Below, one piece after another: positions 1 through 5,132 of a stretch of 5,132 nt of DNA. This DNA comes from Gemmatimonadaceae bacterium (lineage in GTDB: Bacteria; Gemmatimonadota; Gemmatimonadetes; Gemmatimonadales; Gemmatimonadaceae). The position numbers and the translations under genes were made by a program. Below the pieces are notes generated by a model. That model was given only the letters and a program-made list of their open reading frames with translations. It searched no databases and was not told the origin of the DNA. How positions within the stretch are numbered: the first letter of the stretch is position 1; the number at the start of each line of letters is the position of its first letter. Where the stretch lies: NCBI GenBank assembly GCA_025451425.1, contig JANWKK010000277.1:1-5132 (forward strand), in the 5' to 3' direction.

Positions 1-1
1 G

Positions 2-307
2 CCTGGTCAGACAGCACGGGGCGAGGTGCTCGAGACGCGCCCGCGTCCGGGGACGGAGACGCCGATCCCCGGACCGGTCGCCCTTGTCCTCAGTGGCGGA
101 CCGGCGACGATTCAGGTTCCCGATGTCGTCGGTCGAAGCTTCGCGCAGGCGAGGCAGCTTCTTCAGCAACTCGGCCTCGCCGTCGGCGACGTCGCAACGC
201 CTAACGGCGGGCAACCCGATGGCGGTGCGATGGTCATGTCGCAGTCGCCGGCTGCTGGAGCTCAGGTGCCTGCGGGGTCCAAGATCACGGTGCGCGTCGG
301 ATCCTAA
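2..307 (+). CDS. PASTA-domain protein, C-terminal part (5' end outside window)
   Basis: The reading frame is open from the left edge and ends at TAA 305-307, so this is the last ~101 codons of a longer gene. It shows the back half of one PASTA repeat (from about base 2 to 106, with the RPRPGTETPIPG...LVLSGGP pattern) and then one complete terminal PASTA repeat (bases 110-304). The terminal repeat starts VPDVVGRSFAQARQLLQQ and ends SPAAGAQVPAGSKITVRVGS. PASTA repeats are extracytoplasmic modules of about 65 residues, known from penicillin-binding proteins and Ser/Thr kinases, where some bind peptidoglycan fragments. They also occur in stand-alone membrane-anchored proteins. Nothing visible shows a kinase or transpeptidase domain, so the function of the whole protein is open. 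The GTG at 26 falls inside the first repeat and is not a start. It is probably cotranscribed with rpe, 14 nt downstream. Confidence 0.85.
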   Translation, partial: PGQTARGEVLETRPRPGTETPIPGPVALVLSGGPATIQVPDVVGRSFAQARQLLQQLGLAVGDVATPNGGQPDGGAMVMSQSPAAGAQVPAGSKITVRVGS

Positions 308-309
308 CC

Positions 310-315
310 GGAGAG
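310..315 (+). promoter_or_regulatory. Ribosome-binding site of rpe
   Basis: GGAGAG lies 6 nt before the GTG at 322 and 12 nt before the ATG at 328. The spacing favours GTG 322 as the start of rpe, which adds only two residues over the ATG. Confidence 0.7.
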
Positions 316-321
316 ACCTTC

Positions 322-1002
322 GTGGCCATGCATGTCCACGCCCCGCGTATAGCGCCAAGCATTCTCTCGGCGGATTTCGCCCGTCTCGCCGACGAGATCG
401 CGACGTGCGAGGCCGGAGGTGCGGATCTGATTCACATCGATGTAATGGATGGGCAATTCGTCCCGAACATCACTTTCGGTACCAAGGTCATCGAGACAGT
501 CCGGCGGCTGACGGACCTGCCGCTCGACTGCCACCTGATGATCGTGCAGCCCGAGCGATACTTCGACGACTTTGCCGCCGCAGGCGCGACGGGGATTACG
601 ATTCACGCCGAGGTATCGCCCCACCTGCAGCGCCAGCTGATCCGTATTCGTGAGGTCGGTTGCCGCGCCGGCGTTGCCTTGAACCCTTCGACCTCGTTAA
701 CGGGTATCGTTGAGGTGCTGGCGGATCTGGATCTGCTCTTGATCATGACAGTAAACCCCGGATTTGGAGGGCAGGAGTTCATACCGCACTCGATGGACAA
801 AATTCGACGAGCGCGGCAGATATTGGCCGAGGCGGGAAGTCGTGCAGCGCTGGAGGTTGACGGCGGCATCGCGCGCGACACCATTGGAAGCTGCTGGCGG
901 GCCGGGGCCGACACCTTCGTGGCTGGACATGCGATATTCTCGGCGAAGGACCCTCAGAGCGAGATCACCGCGCTGCGAGATCAATGCGTTGTGAGTGTAT
1001 GA
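322..1002 (+). CDS. rpe: Ribulose-phosphate 3-epimerase
   Basis: This cytosolic TIM-barrel enzyme interconverts D-ribulose 5-phosphate and D-xylulose 5-phosphate in the pentose phosphate pathway, and in the Calvin cycle where one exists. The 226-residue length is normal for the family. Family signatures appear in order: APSILSADF (11-19), IHIDVMDGQFVPN (37-49), CHLMI (70-74), GVALNPSTS (117-125), VNPGFGGQ (144-151), VDGGI (179-183) and AGADTFVAGHAIF (194-206). From known Rpe structures, the metal ligands would be H38, D40, H71 and D180, with the two aspartates as acid/base pair; all four are present. A small deviation is H203 in the phosphate-binding loop, where AGSAIF is the common form. The GTG start is chosen from the GGAGAG site six bases upstream. 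It is preceded by a PASTA gene and followed by a repeat array and a thioredoxin-like gene. Confidence 0.97.
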   Translation: MAMHVHAPRIAPSILSADFARLADEIATCEAGGADLIHIDVMDGQFVPNITFGTKVIETVRRLTDLPLDCHLMIVQPERYFDDFAAAGATGITIHAEVSPHLQRQLIRIREVGCRAGVALNPSTSLTGIVEVLADLDLLLIMTVNPGFGGQEFIPHSMDKIRRARQILAEAGSRAALEVDGGIARDTIGSCWRAGADTFVAGHAIFSAKDPQSEITALRDQCVVSV

Positions 1003-1007
1003 TCAGA

Positions 1008-1042
1008 GTTGAGCGCGGTGCGTAGAGCGTGGAGCGTTGGAC
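1008..1042 (+). repeat. Degenerate 7-nt tandem array between rpe and the thioredoxin gene
   Basis: Five consecutive 7-nt units can be read: GTTGAGC, GCGGTGC, GTAGAGC, GTGGAGC, GTTGGAC, with approximate consensus GTDGAGC. The array begins 5 nt after the rpe stop codon and ends 1 nt before the ATG at 1044, so it fills almost the whole gap. The flanking bases (GATCAGA before, GATGACT after) keep the G at position one but otherwise lose the pattern. A GGAG inside it (1031-1034) serves as the likely ribosome-binding site of the next gene. Short 7-nt-period intergenic repeats of this look occur in several GC-rich soil phyla; that is from memory, not a search. Confidence 0.6.
1031..1034 (+). promoter_or_regulatory. 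Ribosome-binding site of the thioredoxin-like gene, inside the 7-nt repeat
   Basis: GGAG sits 9 nt before ATG 1044. It decides between two possible starts, because the GTG at 1029 overlaps this site and has only a weak purine stretch upstream. Confidence 0.5.
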
Positions 1043-1043
1043 G

Positions 1044-1595
1044 ATGACTGTCAGACAACAGTGGATGATCGTTGGGGCCGTTGTGGCTCTCCTCGGCGCT
1101 GGCTTGTTCGCCGGGGTGAAGCTGTTTGCCGACGACCTTTTTCCAGTTGCCGTCGGGTCAGCCGCGCCGACGTTCAAGGCTAAGGACGTCGCCTCGGGCG
1201 CAACACGCACGATCGCGGATTATCGCGGCAAGGTGATCCTGCTCAATGTGTGGGCGACCTGGTGCGAGCCGTGCAAGGTCGAGATGCCGAGCATGGAGGA
1301 GCTGTATCGCACGTACGGACCGCGCGGCGTGCACATTGTCGCCGTAAGCATCGACGACGCCGTACCCGAAGACTCGATCCGCGCGTATGCGAAGAGTCTC
1401 GGTCTCACCTTCGAGATTCTGCACGACCCGACGCATCAGATCGAGCGCGCATATCAGACGACCGGCTATCCCGAAAGCTTCGTCATCGACCGTGGGGGCA
1501 CGATCCGCAAGAAATGGATCTCAGCTGCCGATTGGAATTCACCTTCGAGTCGCGCGCTATTCGACGAGTTGTTAGGCGCGAGGCCCACGGACTGA
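1044..1595 (+). CDS. Membrane-anchored TlpA/ResA-family thiol-disulfide oxidoreductase
   Basis: With the start at ATG 1044 the protein has 183 residues. Residues 8-27 form an uncleaved-looking N-terminal membrane anchor (IVGAVVALLGAGLFAGVKLF) with no lipobox cysteine, so the thioredoxin domain should face the outside of the cytoplasmic membrane. The domain runs from about residue 38 to 178: SAAPTFKAKD, then YRGKVILLNVWATWCEPC with catalytic cysteines C74 and C77, then MPSME. The cis-proline is in TGYPESFVID (P143), and DRGGTI follows. These are classic AhpC/TSA-TlpA features. Relatives reduce apocytochrome c haem-binding cysteines or other exported thiols; the substrate here cannot be told, and no ccdA or cytochrome biogenesis gene is visible. 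GTG 1029 would add five residues encoded by the upstream repeat and is less likely. The stop is 6 nt before the YbbR gene, which indicates cotranscription. Confidence 0.92.
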   Translation: MTVRQQWMIVGAVVALLGAGLFAGVKLFADDLFPVAVGSAAPTFKAKDVASGATRTIADYRGKVILLNVWATWCEPCKVEMPSMEELYRTYGPRGVHIVAVSIDDAVPEDSIRAYAKSLGLTFEILHDPTHQIERAYQTTGYPESFVIDRGGTIRKKWISAADWNSPSSRALFDELLGARPTD

Positions 1596-1601
1596 TCGCG
1601 C

Positions 1602-2351
1602 ATGCAAGGGCCGCCGACTTCGCAGACGGAGAACGGTGCCAGCCAGCGGCTCATCATGACCTGGCGGCGGCGGCTCCTCGAGGCGTTCACCCAACGGCTG
1701 GCGCTCAAGGGTACGGCGCTCCTCATCGCGATCGTGCTCTGGTTCCTCGTGACCGCTAAAGAACCAAATCAGGATCTCGTTGACGTGCAGTTCGCGCCGC
1801 AGCTCGACAGCTCGCTCGTGCTCAAGGATCCGCCGCCGACGATTCATGCGCTCGTTGTCGGCACGCCGCAGGAGCTCCTCAAACTCTTCGCGCATCCCCT
1901 TCTCATTAGACGACAGATCGCCGCGAACTCGCCGGATACAGTCGTCGTGGATCTGTCGACGTCGGATGTCGAGCTGCCGCCTGGAGTGGACGCGATCGTG
2001 CGAGGCGTCGAGCCGCGCAGTGTGACCCTGCGCTTCGAGTCAACGAGCTCACGCGTCGTGCCGGTGCATTCGAGCGTACAGGTCGAGAGCGACACGTTGC
2101 ATCCGTCCGCTCCGGTCGCGGTGCGCCTCGATCCCGATCAAGTCGAAGTCAGCGGACCGCGTCAGCGCGTGCTCGGGCTCGAGTTCGTGACGACGGTCCG
2201 TGTCGCAATTCCGGCAACCGATTCCCTTCCCCATCTCGTCGACATCGACACGACGCGTCTCGGTCTGCGCGTAAAGCCGTCACAGGTGAAGGTACACCTC
2301 GTGCCTTCGGCGCCGGCGACCGCGAGTGCCACGACCGCGACGAAGCACTAA
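1602..2351 (+). CDS. YbbR-domain membrane protein (CdaR-like)
   Basis: This 249-residue protein has one N-terminal membrane segment (about residues 36-52, KGTALLIAIVLWFLVTA) preceded by a basic stretch, and an all-beta-looking extracytoplasmic part. Two YbbR-type repeats can be read, roughly residues 60-146 and 151-236. Each has the pattern of a beta-rich stretch, a proline/valine V.V.G segment (IHALVVGTPQ; VEVSGPRQRV) and a VVDLS or VDIDTT segment. The tail is rich in Ala/Thr. In Firmicutes, YbbR/CdaR binds and regulates the diadenylate cyclase CdaA, usually encoded next door. No cyclase gene is in this window, so a role in c-di-AMP control is only a possibility. ATG 1602 has a weak GGA upstream. 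ATG 1656 (start MTWRRRLLEAF) is a credible alternative that keeps the anchor. The gene sits 6 nt after the thioredoxin gene and 6 nt before tsaD. Confidence 0.85.
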   Translation: MQGPPTSQTENGASQRLIMTWRRRLLEAFTQRLALKGTALLIAIVLWFLVTAKEPNQDLVDVQFAPQLDSSLVLKDPPPTIHALVVGTPQELLKLFAHPLLIRRQIAANSPDTVVVDLSTSDVELPPGVDAIVRGVEPRSVTLRFESTSSRVVPVHSSVQVESDTLHPSAPVAVRLDPDQVEVSGPRQRVLGLEFVTTVRVAIPATDSLPHLVDIDTTRLGLRVKPSQVKVHLVPSAPATASATTATKH

Positions 2352-2357
2352 CGTCCG

Positions 2358-3443
2358 ATGCGGGTCCTGGGAATCGAGACGTCGTGCGACGAGACCTCGG
2401 CGGCAGTACTGAACGGCGCCGCCGACGACACCGTGATTCAATCGCTCGTGATTCTCTCGCAGGACGTGCATCGAATATTCGGTGGCGTCGTGCCGGAGAT
2501 CGCGTCGCGCGCACACGTGACGGCCCTCGTGCCCGTGGTCGAGCGTGCGATCGGTGATGCTGGGGTTACGCGCGAGCAGCTGGACGCGGTCGCGGTCACG
2601 AATGGACCTGGACTCGTCGGTGCGCTGCTCGTCGGCGTGAGCTTCGCGAAGGCGTTGGCGTATGCGCTCGACGTTCCAGTCGTCGGCGTGCACCACATGG
2701 AGGGTCACCTTTTCGCGACGACGCTCGAGCAGCGCGAAGCCGTGCCACCATTCACCGCGCTTCTCGTCTCTGGCGGACACACCTTGCTGCTCGACGTCGA
2801 AGCCTGGGGACGTTATCGACTGATCGGCCGCACGCGCGACGACGCCGCTGGGGAGGCATTCGACAAGGTCGCGAAGCTCCTCGGGCTTCCGTATCCAGGG
2901 GGCCCGGCGATCGAGCGTGCGGCTAGCGGCGGCGCCTACGGAGACGACGTCAAGCGCTATCGCTTCGCGCGGCCGATGCTACGGCGTGATCAACGACCAG
3001 GCGACGCCGACTATTACGATGTCTCGTTTAGTGGATTGAAAACCGCCGTGCTGAACGCTGTTCGTGAGACGACGGCGACGACGCCGCTCACGGCGCCCGT
3101 CCGCGCTGCGATCGCTACGGCCTTTCAGGACGCGCTCATCGAAACGCTCGTCGAGAAGACCGCACGCGCCGTGCGCCAATTCAAGCGATCGCGCGTTGTT
3201 CTGGGCGGCGGCGTCGCAGGCAATGGTACGCTCGTCGCCGCCATGCGCGAACGATGCGGGGCGCTCGACGCGCATGTGTTCGCCCCCAGTGCCCGCCTGG
3301 CGACCGACAACGCAGCCATGATCGCGCGCGCTGGCTTGTTTCACCTGGAGCGCGGTGAACGTTCGGCGCTCGACCTCAATGCTTTTGCGTCGCTCGCCCT
3401 TCCGGGGCTCACTGCGCTCCCTCCTGCTCTTTCTGCCTATTAA
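2358..3443 (+). CDS. tsaD: tRNA N6-adenosine threonylcarbamoyltransferase TsaD
   Basis: TsaD (formerly Gcp/YgjD; Kae1 family) transfers the threonylcarbamoyl group from threonylcarbamoyl-adenylate to A37 of ANN-decoding tRNAs, forming t6A in the cytosol with TsaB and TsaE. At 361 residues it has normal length and the full ASKHA-fold motif series. These are GIETSCDETSAA (5-16), FGGVVPEIASR (41-51), TNGPGLVGALLVG (81-93), HHMEGH (112-117), SGGHT (138-142), DDAAGEAFDK (161-170), SFSGLKTA (223-230), GGGVAGN (283-289) and ATDNAAMIA (315-323). H113, H117 and D317 match the metal ligands known in the family. No clear Shine-Dalgarno precedes ATG 2358, and translational coupling from the YbbR gene 6 nt upstream is likely. 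tsaB, tsaC and tsaE are not in the window. Confidence 0.98.
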   Translation: MRVLGIETSCDETSAAVLNGAADDTVIQSLVILSQDVHRIFGGVVPEIASRAHVTALVPVVERAIGDAGVTREQLDAVAVTNGPGLVGALLVGVSFAKALAYALDVPVVGVHHMEGHLFATTLEQREAVPPFTALLVSGGHTLLLDVEAWGRYRLIGRTRDDAAGEAFDKVAKLLGLPYPGGPAIERAASGGAYGDDVKRYRFARPMLRRDQRPGDADYYDVSFSGLKTAVLNAVRETTATTPLTAPVRAAIATAFQDALIETLVEKTARAVRQFKRSRVVLGGGVAGNGTLVAAMRERCGALDAHVFAPSARLATDNAAMIARAGLFHLERGERSALDLNAFASLALPGLTALPPALSAY

Positions 3444-3458
3444 ACTGCTTGCACGTAC

Positions 3459-4319
3459 ATGACACTCGCCGATCCAATCATCCACCATCCGCTGTCGTAC
3501 ACCGTCGGGCCCCTGACCTTCACCGGGTTCGGCGTGGCCGTGCTCATGGCGTTCGTCGTAGCGCAGAACGTCGGCCAACGCGAGCTCACTCGCCGCGGCT
3601 ACGATCCGGAGCCGGTGAGCGACATGATCTTCGCTGCCGTCATCGGCGGCTTGCTCGGCGCAAAACTCTACTATGTCGTCGTGCTCGGGAATTGGGATGC
3701 CTTGTTTACGCGCTCGGGCTTCGTATTCTGGGGCGGCTTGATTGGCGGAACTCTCGCCGTGATGCTGGTCATCTGGAAGAAGAAGATTCCAATGTTGCGA
3801 ATCTTCGACGTCGGCGCACCGGCAGTGGCGGCAGCGTACGCTGTCGGTCGTACGGGTTGCTGGGCAGTAGGTGACGACTACGGCAAGCCATGGCCGGGCG
3901 GTTTTCTCTCCGTCGAGTTCCCGAATGGCGCGCCTCCGTCGACCGTGGGCTTCATGAATCACGACTTCGGTGTGCAGTTCCCTGTAGGCATGAATCCCAA
4001 CACTGTCGTGGCCGTATATCCGACACAGCTCATCGAGGTCGCGCTGGGCCTGGTCATGTTCGGCATCTTGTGGCGGCTCCGCGATCACAAGCACGCCGAG
4101 GGATGGCTATTCGGGGTGTACTGCGTGCTCGCGGGCACCGAGCGCTTTCTCGTCGAGTTCTTGCGTGCGAAGGACGACCGCTTCCTCTACGGCGGGCTCA
4201 CGACGGCCCAGCTGATCGCGATCGTTTTCGTTGTGGCCGGATTCGCTTGGATTTGGTGGCGGCGCGAGGTGACGGCGGAGAAGCCCGGGATCTACGCGCC
4301 TAAGGTCGCGAGCAGCTAG
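3459..4319 (+). CDS. lgt: Prolipoprotein diacylglyceryl transferase Lgt (divergent active-site variant)
   Basis: Lgt moves diacylglycerol from phosphatidylglycerol to the lipobox cysteine of exported prolipoproteins, the first step of lipoprotein maturation in the cytoplasmic membrane. The 286-residue protein has about seven hydrophobic segments (near 20-37, 56-76, 87-106, 118-130, 184-206, 214-230 and 248-268). Family landmarks are GGLLGAKLYYVV (63-74), RSGFVFWGGLIGG (85-97), the GRTGCW signature (130-135), GDDYGKPW (138-145), YPTQLIE (187-193) and GTERFLVEFLR (226-236). Compared with E. coli Lgt, the HGGLIG histidine appears as W91 and the GRxGN asparagine as C134, while the arginine of GRxG (R131) is kept. 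About 45 residues between GDDYG and YPTQL form an exposed loop. ATG 3459 is the only reasonable start and has no clear Shine-Dalgarno. It follows tsaD by 15 nt. Its stop codon lies in a dyad shared with the convergent FTR1 gene. Confidence 0.93.
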   Translation: MTLADPIIHHPLSYTVGPLTFTGFGVAVLMAFVVAQNVGQRELTRRGYDPEPVSDMIFAAVIGGLLGAKLYYVVVLGNWDALFTRSGFVFWGGLIGGTLAVMLVIWKKKIPMLRIFDVGAPAVAAAYAVGRTGCWAVGDDYGKPWPGGFLSVEFPNGAPPSTVGFMNHDFGVQFPVGMNPNTVVAVYPTQLIEVALGLVMFGILWRLRDHKHAEGWLFGVYCVLAGTERFLVEFLRAKDDRFLYGGLTTAQLIAIVFVVAGFAWIWWRREVTAEKPGIYAPKVASS

Positions 4320-4366
4320 TGGCGAGTGATTAGTGACTCACCACGCGTCACTCGTCACTCGCCACT
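4318..4366. repeat. 49-bp dyad of seven 7-nt units spanning both convergent stop codons
   Basis: Reading + strand in steps of seven from 4318 gives AGTGGCG, AGTGATT, AGTGACT, CACCACG, CGTCACT, CGTCACT, CGCCACT. The last three are near-complements of the first three in reverse order, 18 of 21 bases matching. AGTGGCGAGTGA (4318-4329) pairs perfectly with 4355-4366. AGTGAC (4332-4337) pairs with GTCACT (4347-4352), leaving a 9-nt loop at 4338-4346. The lgt stop TAG (4317-4319) touches its left end and the FTR1 stop (complement of 4348-4350) lies inside its right half. As the only structure between two convergent genes it may end transcription in both directions. No T-run follows on either strand, so it is not a standard intrinsic terminator. 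Confidence 0.8.
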
Positions 4367-5132
4367 TCGCTCTCTTGCGCCACTGCGTCCTCTAGCGCAG
4401 CAAGCCGAGAGCGAAGCCGCTCGTTATCCTCGCGAAGCGCCGTGAGCTCGGCGGCGAGATCGACGACGGGCTTCGCGTCGGGCAATACCGTTGGCAGAGC
4501 AACCGAACGCTTGGGCCAGAACGTCTTCGCGAGCGCAAACACGAACAGCGCCAGGAGAATCAGTTGCGCCAAAACGGTTTGCCACGTTGGGTACAAGCCT
4601 AACGCTTCCACGTGCGGGAAGCCCGGAATCAGCGTGATCGGCATCGCGTTGCCTTCCTGCAGCTCGCGGACACCCTTCCCCATGAAGACGAACGCCATGT
4701 AGTACAACAACACGCTCGTGACGCTGAAGAAGGGACGTAGCGGAATGCGGACGCCGTACCGATAAAAAAGAGTGAAGATCACTGCCAGCGCGGCGAAGCC
4801 GAGGATGATTCCAAGTGAGATCGGCAAGGCGACGCGTGGCCCCTCGTCGAAGAGCGCCTGATAGAACAGCGCCGTCTCCGCGCCCTCTCGATAGACTGCA
4901 AGGAACGCAACGAACGCGAGCGTTTTCCCGCCGCCGTGCGAAAGAGCGCTGTTCACTTTTTCTCGAATGAACTGCTGCCACTTCGCGGCTTCGACGCGCG
5001 AAATGAGCCAGTAGCTCACCGAGAAGAGTACCGCGACGGCGACGAGCAACGTCAGCCCTTCGATGATCTCGCGGCTCGCCGGCATCGCGCCGAGGACCGT
5101 CTTGAGCACGACGGCCGTCACCGCGCTCGCGA
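4348..5132 (-). CDS. FTR1-family iron permease, C-terminal part (5' end outside window)
   Basis: The frame is open to the right edge; about 260 codons are visible. FTR1/EfeU permeases move iron across the cytoplasmic membrane using REXXE motifs in membrane helices. Counting from the GTG codon at 5121-5119, the visible part has PASREIIEGLTLLVAVAVLF (14-33) and EKVNSALSHG (54-63), which aligns by eye with the EfeU middle region. It then has the second iron-binding motif REGAE (78-82, bases 4876-4890) followed by TALFYQALF. More hydrophobic segments lie near 98-120, 132-148 and 180-200. The first REGLE-type motif, expected roughly 80-90 residues earlier, is beyond the edge. Some bacterial relatives carry an N-terminal cytochrome c domain, which cannot be judged here. 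After the last helix a soluble tail ends in a leucine-zipper-like coiled coil, and the final codons are part of the 7-nt repeat dyad. It converges on lgt and belongs to a different transcription unit. Confidence 0.93.
   Translation of the reverse strand, partial: ASAVTAVVLKTVLGAMPASREIIEGLTLLVAVAVLFSVSYWLISRVEAAKWQQFIREKVNSALSHGGGKTLAFVAFLAVYREGAETALFYQALFDEGPRVALPISLGIILGFAALAVIFTLFYRYGVRIPLRPFFSVTSVLLYYMAFVFMGKGVRELQEGNAMPITLIPGFPHVEALGLYPTWQTVLAQLILLALFVFALAKTFWPKRSVALPTVLPDAKPVVDLAAELTALREDNERLRSRLAALEDAVAQESEVASDE
4381..4458 (-). other. Leucine-zipper-like coiled coil at the C-terminus of the FTR1 protein
   Basis: Counting from the GTG codon at 5121-5119, L222, L226, L229, N233, L236, L240, L243 and V247 fall on alternating 4- and 3-residue steps, a textbook a/d heptad pattern. 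A single asparagine occupies an a position, as in dimeric leucine zippers. The surrounding positions are rich in Glu, Arg and Asp. E. coli EfeU lacks such a tail. It probably lies on one side of the membrane as an oligomerisation or partner-docking element; that role is inference. Confidence 0.7.

Noticed and set aside
84..653. A 189-codon + strand frame overlapping the PASTA gene and rpe.
   Set aside because: The product is arginine-rich low-complexity sequence typical of a wrong frame in GC-rich DNA. The overlapped frames carry PASTA and Rpe motifs.
1008..1042. CRISPR-like or satellite repeat.
   Set aside because: The units are 7 nt, contiguous and degenerate with no spacers, and no cas genes are in the window.
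1029..1043. GTG 1029 as the start of the thioredoxin-like gene.
   Set aside because: It would place the first five codons in the 7-nt repeat and overlap the GGAG site that fits ATG 1044. It is kept as a less likely alternative.
2979..4094. A 371-codon open frame on the - strand, antisense to tsaD and lgt.
   Set aside because: Its product is rich in H, R, E and D with no domain I recognise. It lies opposite two genes with full motif sets, and high GC content commonly leaves such antisense frames open.
4318..4366. Standard intrinsic terminator at the convergent junction.
   Set aside because: The stem is strong but no T-run follows it on either strand, so it is reported as a repeat dyad with a possible termination role.
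5119..5121. GTG codon as the start of the FTR1 gene.
   Set aside because: The frame stays open to the window edge, and starting there would omit the first REXXE helix that the family needs. It is an internal valine.
1..5132. A new defence, mobile or secondary-metabolism system.
   Set aside because: All seven genes belong to recognised housekeeping or transport families in an ordinary operon layout. There are no transposase, integrase, att-like or toxin-antitoxin signs.

Overview
This is a GC-rich (about 60-65% by eye), densely coding bacterial window. Six genes lie head to tail on the + strand and a seventh converges on them from the right. The order is PASTA-domain protein (C-terminal end only), ribulose-5-phosphate 3-epimerase (rpe), a membrane-anchored TlpA/ResA-type thioredoxin, a YbbR-domain membrane protein, tsaD, lgt and, on the - strand, the C-terminal part of an FTR1-family iron permease. 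The gene order, the Lgt variant with a GRTGCW...GDDYG active-site region, the GC content and the short 7-nt-period repeats at gene edges suggest a Gemmatimonadota-like organism. That assignment is recalled from similar gene neighbourhoods, has not been searched, and is moderate at best.

Layout: bases 2-307 hold the end of a protein with at least two tandem PASTA repeats. rpe follows after 14 nt with a good ribosome-binding site and a GTG start. Between rpe and the thioredoxin gene is a degenerate array of five 7-nt units (1008-1042), which also supplies the apparent ribosome-binding site of the thioredoxin gene. The thioredoxin, YbbR and tsaD genes are separated by only 6 nt each, and lgt follows tsaD after 15 nt. 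The + strand genes are therefore probably one transcription unit. No promoter is visible inside it, and its start lies left of the window.

The lgt and FTR1 genes converge. Their 28-nt gap, both stop codons and the last few FTR1 codons lie inside a 49-bp dyad made of seven 7-nt units (4318-4366). It can form a 12-bp perfect stem plus a 6-bp inner stem, but no T-run follows on either strand.

The operon mixes housekeeping functions: pentose phosphate metabolism (Rpe), tRNA t6A modification (TsaD) and envelope work (PASTA protein, thiol-disulfide exchange, YbbR, lipoprotein diacylglyceryl transfer). The FTR1 gene belongs to a separate unit for iron uptake. I see no mobile element, CRISPR array, RNA gene or defence system. 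Most genes are ordinary. The unusual material is the 7-nt-period repeat architecture at gene boundaries, the divergent active-site residues in Lgt and the leucine-zipper tail of the FTR1 protein.
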